Assembly: GCF_029581275.1 (NCBI RefSeq)
Contig: NZ_CP120742.1
Span: 5,952,501 to 6,016,500 of the forward strand
Length of the DNA stretch: 64,000 bases
Direction: 5' to 3'
From: Micromonospora sp. WMMD1155
GTDB lineage: Bacteria; Actinomycetota; Actinomycetes; Mycobacteriales; Micromonosporaceae
The notes beneath the pieces are model-generated. The model saw only the letters and a program-made list of their open reading frames with translations. It had not been told where the DNA came from and made no database searches. Below, in pieces: positions 15,732-24,484 of the stretch (positions are counted from its first letter, which is position 1; the number at the start of each line of letters is the position of its first letter). The position numbers were made by a program, and so were the translations under genes.

Positions 15732-16928
15732 ATGAGCGATCCTGCGGCCTTTGGTGCGCGTCTGCGGACGTATCGCGAGCGTGCGGGGAAGACCCGGCCC
15801 GTTCTCGGCGGGCTGGTCGGGCGTAGCGCGGAGTGGGTCAAGGCGTTGGAGAACGGCCGTCTACTGCCGCCACGCCTGCCCATGCTGTTGCGGCTGGCCG
15901 AGGTGCTCGACATTCCGGATCTAGCGGATCTGACCGGTGATCAGTCGTTGCCGGTGGCTTCGGTGACCAGGGCGGGGCATTCTGAGATCGGCAAGGTCGC
16001 TGCGGTGATGCAGCGGGCCTCGGTGCCGGTTGGCGCGGTGACGCCGGTCGTCGTGTTGCGTCATCTGGTGGATCAGGCATGGGCCTTGTGGCATCGGTCG
16101 ACGACCGAGCGTACGGCGGTGGCGGTGGTGCTTCCCGGGTTGCTGACGGATGCGCAGCGGAGTGCCCGGATGCTTGACGGCGGGGACCGTCGGCCAGCGT
16201 TGGTGGAGTTGGCGCGGGTGTACCACCTGGTGCAGTTGTACCTTGCGCACCAGCCGTTGCCGGAGTTGGTGTGGCTTGCTGCCGACCGGGCGCTGTCGGC
16301 GGCCCAGGACGCCGACGACCCGGCGGCGATGGCGGTGGCGGCCTGGTACTACGCGCACGTCTTTCGGGGCGCGAATCAGGCGGATGCCGCCGAGCAGGTA
16401 CTGGTCGAGGCCGGGGGTCTGGTTGACCCGGCCGCGGGTGGTGAGCAGTTGGCGCGATGGGGTCAGGTGCAGCTCGGGATCGCCTTGGGCCACAGCAAGG
16501 CTGGCCGGGCCGGTCGGGCGTGGCGGGCGTGGGATGCCGCTGACTCGGCCGCGAGCCGGCTCGGTGACGGGTACGTCCATCCGTGGCTGATGTTCGGATC
16601 GGCGGCCTGTGCGGCGTACGCGGTTTCCATCGAGACGGACCTGTGCCGCACGGGTGAGGCGGTGCGGCGGGCCGACACCACCGACTATCGGGGGTTGCCC
16701 TCGCAGACCCGCCGGGCTGCCGCGCTGATCGATGCTGCCCGGGCGCACATGCTGGACCGTGGGGAGGTCGCGGCGGTGCACCTGCTCGGTCGGGCACTGC
16801 GGGAGAGCGTTGACACGGTGCGATATAACCCGTACGCCCGTACTGTTGCGCTGGAACTGTCGAACCGGCCAGGAACGGTCGGTGAGGACGCCCGAGAGTT
16901 GGCTCTCGCCATCGGCATGATCGGGTAA
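15732..16928 (+). CDS. XRE family transcriptional regulator with large helical C-terminal domain
   Basis: 398 residues. An N-terminal helix-turn-helix (about 5-62; FGARLRTYRERAGKTRPVLG, then SAEWVKALENGRLLPPRLP) is followed by a long alpha-helical, TPR-like region (about 85-395; MAVAAWYYAHVFRGANQADA; IDAARAHMLDRGEVAAVHLL). This matches actinomycete XRE/WhiJ-type regulators. The ATG at 15732 is chosen over the ATG three bases earlier because GGGAG (15721-15725) is then 6 bases away. Three small genes follow on the same strand. The 294 bases upstream (15435-15728) contain no gene; codon use here is slightly less GC-extreme than the neighbours. Confidence 0.85.
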   Translation: MSDPAAFGARLRTYRERAGKTRPVLGGLVGRSAEWVKALENGRLLPPRLPMLLRLAEVLDIPDLADLTGDQSLPVASVTRAGHSEIGKVAAVMQRASVPVGAVTPVVVLRHLVDQAWALWHRSTTERTAVAVVLPGLLTDAQRSARMLDGGDRRPALVELARVYHLVQLYLAHQPLPELVWLAADRALSAAQDADDPAAMAVAAWYYAHVFRGANQADAAEQVLVEAGGLVDPAAGGEQLARWGQVQLGIALGHSKAGRAGRAWRAWDAADSAASRLGDGYVHPWLMFGSAACAAYAVSIETDLCRTGEAVRRADTTDYRGLPSQTRRAAALIDAARAHMLDRGEVAAVHLLGRALRESVDTVRYNPYARTVALELSNRPGTVGEDARELALAIGMIG

Positions 16929-17083
16929 CCCTCCCTGAGGTACAAAGTCTCCCTGCCGCAGCCGGTGACCACTCGTAGCGTCCCGGTCACTGGCGGCGGC
17001 GAGCGTGTGCCTGCTTGACACTCGAAAGAGCCGGACAGATGCTCGTCGCCGTCCCCTGTTGCTCGATCGAAGGGGGCGGGTCT

Positions 17084-17302
17084 GTGTCGATCTGGTCTGA
17101 GCTGTGCGCGTTGATACGGTGGCTGCTTCGGCGGCCTCAGCCGCCGCCACCGCCCGGGACCGGGCAGCGGTACCAGGATGTTGAGCAGTCGGCGGCGCAG
17201 CAGCGCCTACTCGACCACGCGAGGCGACTGCGGCGGTGCCAGGACGGCCATCATGAATCGGTGGACCAGCTCAGAGCACGCCGACCGGAGGGCCTCCGGT
17301 GA
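17084..17302 (+). CDS. Small hypothetical protein, XRE-associated
   Basis: 72 residues from a GTG preceded by AAGGGGGCGGG: MSIWSELCALIRWLLRRPQP, then a run of prolines and an Arg/Gln-rich helix (QQRLLDHARRLRRCQ). A short hydrophobic stretch at 5-15 may contact membrane or partner. Its stop overlaps the GTG of the next gene (GTGA at 17299-17302), which supports translation of both. Family not recognised; it belongs to the XRE-linked cassette. Confidence 0.6.
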   Translation: MSIWSELCALIRWLLRRPQPPPPPGTGQRYQDVEQSAAQQRLLDHARRLRRCQDGHHESVDQLRARRPEGLR

Positions 17303-17529
17303 CTCGACGCGTGGCCAGTTCGTCCGGCCGGTCAACGGTGAGCAACCGGCGCGTGTCGTATGACGAGTACATCTCGGCCACCGCGTTGACCTTGGCGCGG
17401 CGGCATCGGCCGGTGTGGTCCTCACAGCTCCAGCGGCGAACCTGTCGATGCGGGGTCGACCTGCCTTGCCGTGCCCGGCACCGGATACCGATCAATCGCG
17501 GGCACTGGCCGCAGGCAGGTGAGCAGTGA
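17299..17529 (+). CDS. Small hypothetical Cys-containing protein, XRE-associated
   Basis: 76 residues. The most protein-like part is the C-terminal half (SYDEYISATALTLARRHRPV; CRCGVDLPCRARHRIPINRG). A Cys-x-Cys and a further Cys in this basic segment could bind metal. It overlaps the previous gene by 4 bases (GTGA), so translation is coupled. Family not assigned. The following 171 bases to 17700 hold no convincing gene, only a weak frame that ends in an ATGA with the next start. Confidence 0.55.
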   Translation: MTRRVASSSGRSTVSNRRVSYDEYISATALTLARRHRPVWSSQLQRRTCRCGVDLPCRARHRIPINRGHWPQAGEQ

Positions 17530-17700
17530 GCGGTGCATTCGAAGGGGCGATCCTCGCGGTGCACGGTCGGGGCTGGACGGAGGGTGTGTCGATTGCCGTG
17601 TGTGGTGGGCGCGGTTGGCTCCGTACCCGTGTTGGCAGGTGGAGTGGGCGACCAGACGGCAGGTTAGCGCGCTCGTCGTTCGGTTTGTAGGCGGTGTGCG

Positions 17701-17979
17701 ATGACCAGCCACGGCCCGGTCATGCCGATCTGGAGCTGCGGCGGCTGCGACCTGCCGTGGCCGTGTCCGACGCGGCGGCGTGAACTGCGCGCGGAGTACG
17801 CAGACGCGCCGGTGTCGCTGGCTCTCTACCTCGGTGCCTACCTCATCCAAGCCTCCGAGGACATGGCCTGGGTACCCGTCGGCACCCTGCACCGCCGCTT
17901 CGTCGGCTGGACCAGGCAGCCGCCGGAAGTACAACAGCGAAGTGTCACGCGCAGGTCCCAGTCCAACTCGTTGCTCTGA
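17701..17979 (+). CDS. Small conserved actinomycete protein with CxxC and WPC motifs
   Basis: 92 residues. It opens with HGPVMPIWSCGGCDLPWPCP, continues RRRELRAEYADAPVSLALYL and LHRRFVGWTRQP. This pattern (W-x-C-x-x-C, PWPC, R-rich helix, LYL) is a recurrent small actinomycete protein sitting near XRE regulators; database entries often call it flavin reductase without support. The three cysteines suggest a zinc site. I recognise the type but not its function. The ATG overlaps the stop of a weak upstream frame. Confidence 0.65.
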   Translation: MTSHGPVMPIWSCGGCDLPWPCPTRRRELRAEYADAPVSLALYLGAYLIQASEDMAWVPVGTLHRRFVGWTRQPPEVQQRSVTRRSQSNSLL

Positions 17980-18024
17980 CGCTGAAGCGGATTGCCTGCT
18001 GTGTCGTGGTCGTCAGATGACGTG

Positions 18025-18065
18025 CCGCGAGGGCCGGACCGGTTCCCCTCCGGTCCGACCCTCGC
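18025..18065. terminator. Strong hairpin terminator
   Basis: 17-base arms (18025-18041 and 18049-18065; core GAGGGCCGGACCGG / CCGGTCCGACCCTC, one mismatch) with a 7-base loop. It is 12 bases past the stop of the large surface-protein gene (minus) and after the small-protein cassette (plus), so it serves convergent transcription. Confidence 0.8.
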
Positions 18066-18077
18066 GAACGCTCCGCG

Positions 18078-21000
18078 CTAGGCGCGGGTCCTGCGCTGCC
18101 GGACGATCAGCAGCAGAGTGGCGCCGAGGAGCACCGCCAGCACGCCCGCGCCCATCCATCCGCCGATCGGGAACGAATCACCGGTCACCGGGAGCTTGCC
18201 CTTCACCGGAATGGTGATCGTGGACTCGGGTGAGACCGGTGCCGGGCCCTCCGGCGGGGTGCCGGTCGCCGTCGCGGTGTTGCGTACCGAACCGTGGTGG
18301 TAGTCGGCCTTGCTGACCGTGTACGTCGCCGTGCAGGTGACGGCGGCACCGGCGGCGAGGGTGACGGAGCCGTTCGGTGTCCGTTCCGGACCACAGGTGA
18401 TCGGGCCGAGGTCGGTCGCCGAGGCCGGCGCGGTCAGGGTGTCGGTGATCGTCACGCCGGTCAGCGTCACCTGCCCGGTGTTGGTGACCACGAACTGGAA
18501 GGGCACGTGCTGGCCCGGCCGGTGGATCCGGTCGGTGCTGCTCGACTTCACGACGGTGATGGCCGCACCGCGGGTGGCGGTGACCTCGGCGGTGGCGGGT
18601 GTGGAGCGTACCGGTGCGGGTGGCTCCTGTCCGGGAATGGTCGGCGGCGTACCGACGGCGACTGCCGTGTTGGTGATCCGACCGGCCTCGATGTCCGCCG
18701 CGGTGACCGCGTAGGTCGACGTGCAGGTGGTGCTCTCGCCGGCGGCCAGAGTGACAGTGCCGCAGGTGACCGCGCCGGGCGTGCCGGTGCCGGAGAACTC
18801 CGTCTCGTCGACGGTCACCGCGCTGAGCGGGGTGTTGCCGGTGTTGCGCACCACGAACTGGTACGTGACCACGTCACCGGCCGCCGACACCACGCTGGGC
18901 GTCACCGACTTGGTGATGGCGATCGCGGGGTGCGGGATCGGAATGTCGAACGGAGACGGTGGCGACACCGGCGGCGGTCCGAGCGGCGGTGTGCCGGTGG
19001 CCGTGGCGACGTTGCGCAACGCCGAGCCGGTGAAGTCCTCAGCCGTCACCGTGTACGTCGTCCGGCACTCGATGGAGGCACCCGGCGACAGGGTCACCTC
19101 CCCGTTCGGGATGTTCTGCGGACCGCAGGTGATCGGCCCGAGCACGCCGCGTTCGGACGGCGGCAGCACCGTGTCGTTGATTGTCACCCCGGTGAGCGTG
19201 AAGCCACCGCTGTTGACGACCAGGAACGTGTAGGGCACCTGCTGACCCGGTGCGGTGATCGCCACGGTGGTGGACGACTTGACCACCTCGATGGCCGCCA
19301 CGACCCCCGACTCCGGGATCGTCAGCGTCGACGGCGGCGAGTCGACCGGCGTACCTCCGCCCGGCGGTGTGCCGTGTGCGGTCGCCACGTCGGTGACCCC
19401 GTCGTTGTCGAGGTCGGCCTGGGTGACGGTGTAGGTGGCGGTGCAGGTGGTGCTCGCCCCAGGGGCGAGGGTGGTGACCGGGCAGGTGATCGGGCCGAGG
19501 TCGGCGTTGGACGAGGGGGGCGTCTGCACGTCGGTCACGTTCACGTCGGTGAGCGTGTACCCGCCGGTGTTCACCACCAGGAAGCGGTACGGGACCTGTT
19601 GCCCGACCATGTCGATCGCCACGGTCGTGGAGGTCTTCACGACCTGGATGCCGGCGACGATCCCTGCGTCCGGGATGGTCAGCGTCGCCGGGGCCGAGTC
19701 GATGGGTGTCTCACTGCCCGGTGGTGTGCCGTGGGCGGTGGCGACGTCGGTGACCCCGTCGTTGTCGAGGTCGGCCTGGGTGACGGTGTAGGTGGCGGTG
19801 CAGGTGGTGTTCGCGCCGGGGGTGAGCGTCGCGTCGGCGCAGGTGATCGGGCCGAGGTTGGTGTTGGACGACGGTGGTGTCTGCACGTCGGTGACGTTCA
19901 CCGAGGACAACGTCACGTTGCCGGTGTTCGCCACCAGGAACCGGTAGGGCACCTGTTGCCCGACGGTGCTGATCGAGACGGTGGTGGAGGACTTGACCAG
20001 TGAGATCGACGGCATCAGGTCGGCCGCCGGAATGACGAGCGTCGAGGGCGTCGAGTCGATCGGGTTGTCACCGCCAGCCGGTGTGCCGTGGGCGGTGGCG
20101 ACGTCGGCGACCTGGTCGTTGTCGAGGTCGGCCTGGGTGACGGTGTAGGTGGCGGTGCAGGTGGTGTTCGCGCCAGGGGCGAGGGTGGTGACCGGGCAGG
20201 TGATCGGGCCGAGGTTGGCGTTCGATGACGGGGGTGTCTGCACGTCGGTGACGTTCACCCCGTTGAGCGTCACGCCACCGGTGTTGGCCACCAGGAACCG
20301 GTACGGCACCTGCTGCCCGACCGTGGTGATCGCCGTGGTGGTCGAGGACTTCACCAGCGAGATGCCGGGGGTGACGACGTCGGCCGGGATGGTCAGGGTC
20401 GCCGGTGGTGACTGCACGGGCGTGCCACCGCCGGGTGGCGTGCCCTGCGCGGTCGCGCTGTCCCGGACCGAGCCGAAGTCCAGGTCGGCCTGGGTGACGG
20501 TGTACGTGGCGGTGCAGGTGGTGGTCGCGCCCGGCGCGAGGGTGGTGACCGGGCAGGTGATCGGGCCGAGGTCGGCGTTGGACGACGGTGGTGTCTGCAC
20601 GTCGGTGACGGTCACGCCGGTGAGGGTGAACCCGCCGGTGTTGACGACGTGGAACTCGTACGGGACCTGCTGCCCGACCGTGGTGATCGACGTGGTGGTG
20701 GACGTCTTCAGGATCGCGATGGAGGCGACCAGGCCGCTCTCCGGGATGGTCAGCGTCGCGGGCGTCGAGTCGACAGGTGTGCCGCCGGGTGGTGTGCCGT
20801 GTGCGGTGGCGACGTTGGTGACGCCGTCGTTGTCGAGGTCGGCCTGGGTGACGGTGTACGCGGCCGTGCAGAGCGTCTGCGCGCCGGGCGCGAGGATGGT
20901 CGCGGCGCAGGTGATCGGGCCGAGGTTGGCATTCGACGATGGCGGTGTCTGCACGTCGGTCACGTTCACGTTGGTCAGGGTGAACCCGCCGGTGTTCAAC

Positions 21001-22898
21001 ACGTGGAACTGGTACGGCACCTGTTGCCCGACCGTGGTGATCGAGGTGGTGGTCGAGGTCTTCATGATGGCGATCGCGGCGATCAGACCGGCCTCGGGGA
21101 TCGTCAGCGTCGAGGGTGAGGAGGTGACCGGAGTGCCGCCGCCGGGTGGGGTGCCCTGGGCGGTGGCGACGTTGGTGACCCCGTTGTTGTCGAGGTCGGC
21201 CTGGGTGACGGTGTAGGTGGCGGTGCAGGTGGTGCTGGCGCCGGGAGCGAGGGTGGTGACCGGGCAGGTGATCGGGCCGAGGTTGGCGTTCGACGACGGC
21301 GGTGTCTGCACGTCGGTGACGGTCACGTTGGTCAGGGTCAGTCCGCCGGTGTTGGCAACCAGGAACCGGTAGGGAACCTGCTGCCCGACCGAGGTGATGG
21401 ACGTGGTGGTGGAGGATTTCACCACCGTGACGGCGGCGGTGAGCTCTTCCGCCGGGATGGTCAGGGTATCCGGGTCGGAGACGACCGGCGGGCCGGTGGG
21501 TGGGGTGCCCCGGGCGGTGGCGACGTTGGTGACGCCGTCGTTGACGAGGTCGGCCTGGGTGACGGTGTAGGTGGCCGTGCACGCGGTGCTCGCGCCGGGC
21601 GCGAGGGTGGTGGCGGCGCAGGTGATCGGGCCGAGGTTGGCGTTGGACGACGGCGGCGTCTGCACGTCGGTGACGGAGATGTCGGTCAGGGGCACGCCGC
21701 CGGTGTTGACCACGTGGAACGAGTACGGCACCTGCTGGCCGACGCTGCTGATCAACGCGGTGGTCGACGACTTGACCACCGAGATGTCGGCGGGTGTGGC
21801 TCCTTCACAGGCGAGTGTGGTGCTGAACGGGAAGTAGTGGATCTCGCCGCCGCGGTGGTCCAGCGTACGGGTGATGACGCTGCCCTCGGTGTTGCTCGCC
21901 GAGAGGTCGGTGAGGCTGGCGTTGGGAGCGTAGATGGTGCCTTCGACGGTTGCGGCGTTCTCGGTGAGGGTGAGCGCGGTGGCGGTGGGGAAGTTGAACA
22001 GGACGTAGCGCGCCTGCGGCCCGCCGATCCCGGCGAAGTTCGGGGCGGTCCAGGCGAAGGTGTTGCCGACGCCGCTGGTGTCCACGTTGACCAGCAGCGG
22101 GGTGTCGGCGGTGGGCTGGTTGGCGAAGGTCAGGATCTGGATGTTGGCCAGGTCCGTGGCGCTCAGGTTGAGCACGTTCGTCACGCCCGGGGTCAGCGTG
22201 ATCACGGCGTTGCTGCCCGGCGGGATCGGTCGGGGCAGCACGTCACCGTTCGGCGTCCGGAGCACCACCGTGTTGTCACAGGTGGCCAGGCTGGCGGTGG
22301 TGTCGCGGAAGGTGGCGAAGGCGGCGCCGAAGTTGATCGGTGAGGTCGGCCCGACGCTGGCGACCGGCTGCCGGGTGACCAGTTCGACCCGGGGCGAGGC
22401 GTCGTAGTCGTTCGCGGGCAGGATCCGGGTGTTGACCTGGGCGCCGTTGTTGTCGGTGTCGCGGACGAAGGTACCGGTCAGGTTGTTGACCTTGGCGTAG
22501 CCGTTGGAGAGCACCTGGAGGCGGCTGCCGCCGACGCTGCCGGCGAAGTTCACCCGTCCACCCACCACCAGGGCGCTCGGGTTGGCGTCGCCGGGCACCA
22601 CGAACGATCCGGCGGTCGCCCCGGCCAGCTGGTAGTTGCCGAAGGTGAGGTCGCCGCCGACGGCGAGGGTGCCCTCGTTCTCGTCGTTGATCACCCGGGC
22701 GTCGCCCTCGGTCATCACGCCGAAGCTCAGGGCCGCGCCGACCGGGTCGACCGGCCCGACGGCCTCGTCGACCGCCGCCAGCACGGGGTTGAGCCGGGCG
22801 GGTCCCGGCACCAGCAGACCGTTGAGCGCCAGGACGCCACCGGCGGCGATCATCGCTGCCACCCGTGACCTGCGGCCACTCCACCAGGAAATTCTCAT
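18078..22898 (-). CDS. Sortase-anchored surface protein: choice-of-anchor A domain plus ten DUF11-type repeats
   Basis: About 1606 residues, exported and wall-linked. A basic N-terminus and hydrophobic signal (AAMIAAGGVLALNGLLVPG) lead into a choice-of-anchor A domain (about 55-365; LSFGVMTEGDARVINDENEG; VEGTIYAPNASLTDLSASN). Then come ten Ig-like DUF11-type repeats of about 115 residues, recognisable by VKSSTT, VGQQVPYRF, NTGG, VTDVQTPPSSNANLGPITC and CTATYTVTQADL. Each has a Cys pair. The C-terminus has LPVTG about 38 residues from the end, a hydrophobic helix and a basic tail, the class E/C-like sortase signal. The ATG at 22898 has GGGGG upstream; a GTG one codon earlier is possible. Probably an adhesin or stalk for cell-surface interactions. 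Confidence 0.88.
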   Translation of the reverse strand: MRISWWSGRRSRVAAMIAAGGVLALNGLLVPGPARLNPVLAAVDEAVGPVDPVGAALSFGVMTEGDARVINDENEGTLAVGGDLTFGNYQLAGATAGSFVVPGDANPSALVVGGRVNFAGSVGGSRLQVLSNGYAKVNNLTGTFVRDTDNNGAQVNTRILPANDYDASPRVELVTRQPVASVGPTSPINFGAAFATFRDTTASLATCDNTVVLRTPNGDVLPRPIPPGSNAVITLTPGVTNVLNLSATDLANIQILTFANQPTADTPLLVNVDTSGVGNTFAWTAPNFAGIGGPQARYVLFNFPTATALTLTENAATVEGTIYAPNASLTDLSASNTEGSVITRTLDHRGGEIHYFPFSTTLACEGATPADISVVKSSTTALISSVGQQVPYSFHVVNTGGVPLTDISVTDVQTPPSSNANLGPITCAATTLAPGASTACTATYTVTQADLVNDGVTNVATARGTPPTGPPVVSDPDTLTIPAEELTAAVTVVKSSTTTSITSVGQQVPYRFLVANTGGLTLTNVTVTDVQTPPSSNANLGPITCPVTTLAPGASTTCTATYTVTQADLDNNGVTNVATAQGTPPGGGTPVTSSPSTLTIPEAGLIAAIAIMKTSTTTSITTVGQQVPYQFHVLNTGGFTLTNVNVTDVQTPPSSNANLGPITCAATILAPGAQTLCTAAYTVTQADLDNDGVTNVATAHGTPPGGTPVDSTPATLTIPESGLVASIAILKTSTTTSITTVGQQVPYEFHVVNTGGFTLTGVTVTDVQTPPSSNADLGPITCPVTTLAPGATTTCTATYTVTQADLDFGSVRDSATAQGTPPGGGTPVQSPPATLTIPADVVTPGISLVKSSTTTAITTVGQQVPYRFLVANTGGVTLNGVNVTDVQTPPSSNANLGPITCPVTTLAPGANTTCTATYTVTQADLDNDQVADVATAHGTPAGGDNPIDSTPSTLVIPAADLMPSISLVKSSTTVSISTVGQQVPYRFLVANTGNVTLSSVNVTDVQTPPSSNTNLGPITCADATLTPGANTTCTATYTVTQADLDNDGVTDVATAHGTPPGSETPIDSAPATLTIPDAGIVAGIQVVKTSTTVAIDMVGQQVPYRFLVVNTGGYTLTDVNVTDVQTPPSSNADLGPITCPVTTLAPGASTTCTATYTVTQADLDNDGVTDVATAHGTPPGGGTPVDSPPSTLTIPESGVVAAIEVVKSSTTVAITAPGQQVPYTFLVVNSGGFTLTGVTINDTVLPPSERGVLGPITCGPQNIPNGEVTLSPGASIECRTTYTVTAEDFTGSALRNVATATGTPPLGPPPVSPPSPFDIPIPHPAIAITKSVTPSVVSAAGDVVTYQFVVRNTGNTPLSAVTVDETEFSGTGTPGAVTCGTVTLAAGESTTCTSTYAVTAADIEAGRITNTAVAVGTPPTIPGQEPPAPVRSTPATAEVTATRGAAITVVKSSSTDRIHRPGQHVPFQFVVTNTGQVTLTGVTITDTLTAPASATDLGPITCGPERTPNGSVTLAAGAAVTCTATYTVSKADYHHGSVRNTATATGTPPEGPAPVSPESTITIPVKGKLPVTGDSFPIGGWMGAGVLAVLLGATLLLIVRQRRTRA
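18200..21790. repeat. Ten tandem DUF11-type coding repeats
   Basis: Roughly 350-base units within the surface-protein gene. Units 1-8 are highly similar, sharing for example GACGGTGTAGGTGGCGGTGC and TCGGCCTGGGTGACGGTGTA at regular spacing; units 9 and 10 are diverged. Limits are approximate. Confidence 0.85.
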
Positions 22899-23090
22899 CA
22901 CGCCCCCGTTGGTTCTGATGTGCCAGGGGAGCGTATAGGGGAATAAGCAGGGCTATGACCATTTTGTCCGGATTGGAGATCACCGGAGTCGGCTTCGAAC
23001 CGTGCACACCGTAGCGCCGTGTTTATGATCGACGACCCCGACCGGGGCACGGAAGCCGGACCGTCGGGTCTGGCCGGAGCAGGAGACGAG

Positions 23091-24083
23091 GTGCGCGACG
23101 TGAGCAGCGAGGCGTACGCCTGCTGGGTGCGCGAGCCCGGTGCGGCCGAGATCCGTCCGGTGACGCTGCCCGCACCCGGGCCCGACGAGGTGCTGGTCCG
23201 AGCCCGCTACTCCGGCGTCAGCCGGGGCACCGAGACGCTCGTCTTCGCCGGCCGGGTGCCCCCCGACCAGTACGCCGCGATGCGCGCCCCCTTTCAGGAC
23301 GGTGACTTCCCCGGCCCGGTGAAGTACGGCTACCTCAGCGTCGGCGTGGTCGAGCAGGGCCCCGCGGACCTGCTCGGGCGGACGGTGTTCTGCCTGCACC
23401 CGCACCAGAGCGCGTACGTCGTGCCGGCCACCGCCGTGGTGCCCGTACCGGACGGGGTGCCTCCGGCCCGGGCGGTGCTCGCCGGCACCGTGGAGACCGC
23501 CGTCAACGCGCTGTGGGACGCCGCGCCGCTGCTCGGCGACCGGGTCACCGTCGTGGGCGCGGGCATGGTGGGCTGCTGTGTCGCCGCGCTGCTCGCCCGG
23601 TTCCCCGGCGTGCAGGTCGAGTTGGTCGACACCGACGCCCGGAGGGCCGGGGTGGCCGGCGCGCTCGGCGTCGAGTTCGCCCAACCGGCCGACGCGACCG
23701 GCGACCGGGACCTCGTCGTGCACGCCAGCGCCACCGGCGACGGACTGCAACTGTCGCTGGACCTGCTCGCGTCGGAGGGCACCGTCGTCGAGCTGAGCTG
23801 GTACGGCGACCGCCCGGTGCAGGTGTCGCTGGGTGGAGCGTTCCACTCCGGGCGGCTGACCGTGCGCAGCAGTCAGGTCGGCATGGTCGCGCCCGCCCGC
23901 CGGGGGCGGCGCAGCTACACCGACCGGCTGGCGCTCGCCCTGGACCTGCTCGACGACCCGGCCTTCGACGCCCTGATCACCGGCGCGTCCCGGTTCACGG
24001 AGCTGCCCGACGTGCTTGCCCGACTGAGCAGCGGCGACCTGCCCGCGCTCTGCCACCTCATCACCTACGACGACGGGGAGTGA
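23091..24083 (+). CDS. MDR-family (zinc-type) dehydrogenase without visible zinc ligands
   Basis: 330 residues from the GTG at 23091 (AGGAG five bases earlier); the open frame to 23019 is unneeded. The medium-chain dehydrogenase fold shows [41 protein letters not shown], and a nucleotide-binding [20 protein letters not shown]. The catalytic-zinc Cys/His pattern (C-x-x-D, GHE) and the structural four-Cys lobe are absent, as in BchC-like and other zinc-free members. First gene of a seven-gene cluster and only 2 bases before the PTPS-like gene. Likely oxidises or reduces an alcohol on a pathway intermediate with NAD(P); substrate unknown. Confidence 0.8.
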   Translation: MRDVSSEAYACWVREPGAAEIRPVTLPAPGPDEVLVRARYSGVSRGTETLVFAGRVPPDQYAAMRAPFQDGDFPGPVKYGYLSVGVVEQGPADLLGRTVFCLHPHQSAYVVPATAVVPVPDGVPPARAVLAGTVETAVNALWDAAPLLGDRVTVVGAGMVGCCVAALLARFPGVQVELVDTDARRAGVAGALGVEFAQPADATGDRDLVVHASATGDGLQLSLDLLASEGTVVELSWYGDRPVQVSLGGAFHSGRLTVRSSQVGMVAPARRGRRSYTDRLALALDLLDDPAFDALITGASRFTELPDVLARLSSGDLPALCHLITYDDGE

Positions 24084-24085
24084 CA

Positions 24086-24484
24086 GTGTTCAGCGTGACC
24101 GTTCGGGATCACATCATGATCGCCCACAGTTTCCGGGGCGAGGTGTTCGGTCCGGCGCAACGTCTGCACGGGGCGACGTTCGTCGTGGACGCGACGTTCC
24201 GCCGGCCCGACCTGGACGCCGACGGGATCGTGGTCGACATCGGCCTGGCCACCGAGCAGTTGCGGGCGGTGCTGGCCGACCTGACCTACCGCAACCTGGA
24301 CGACGAGCCGGCCTTCGCCGGGGTGAACACCACCACCGAGGTGCTGGCCCGCACGATCGCGGACCGGCTGGCCGAGCGGGTGCACGCGGGCGACCTGGGC
24401 GCCGGGGCGCGGGACCTGACCGGCATCGCGGTCACCCTGCACGAGTCGCACATCGCCTGGGCCGGCTACGAGCGGTCGCTGTGA
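24086..24484 (+). CDS. 6-pyruvoyl-tetrahydropterin synthase / QueD-like protein, atypical active site
   Basis: 132 residues from a GTG with GGGGAG five bases upstream. The T-fold pattern is clear: [62 protein letters not shown] and [12 protein letters not shown]. Compared with E. coli QueD, zinc ligands His14 and His28 are kept but the third (HGH) is Ala30. The catalytic Cys four residues before the first HGH His is Ala24, and the LDH histidine is Asp (NLDD). The glutamate near the end is kept. Canonical carboxytetrahydropterin or pyruvoyl-pterin synthesis is therefore doubtful; it may bind or convert a related pterin or pyrimidine. Coupled to the glycosyltransferase by a GTGA overlap. Confidence 0.8.
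   Translation: MFSVTVRDHIMIAHSFRGEVFGPAQRLHGATFVVDATFRRPDLDADGIVVDIGLATEQLRAVLADLTYRNLDDEPAFAGVNTTTEVLARTIADRLAERVHAGDLGAGARDLTGIAVTLHESHIAWAGYERSL

Noticed and set aside
16921..16960. CTGAGGTACAAAGTCT as a third copy of the ATACCTCAGAG palindrome
   Set aside because: Only the short CTGAGGTA core matches and no inverted partner arm is present.
17471..17704. 77-codon frame ending in an ATGA overlap with the small Cys-rich gene
   Set aside because: Overlap is suggestive, but the start lies inside another gene, no ribosome site is seen, and the sequence lacks a convincing protein pattern. Left as uncertain.
20068..21582. 504-codon alternative minus-strand frame in the repeat region
   Set aside because: Frame-shifted reading of the DUF11-type repeats, rich in His/Arg/Pro with no fold; the main frame has regular domains and a sortase signal.
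18200..21790. Regularly spaced repeats resembling a CRISPR-like array
   Set aside because: Units are about 350 bases, in frame, and encode Ig-like domains; spacers are coding repeats too, with no cas genes nearby.
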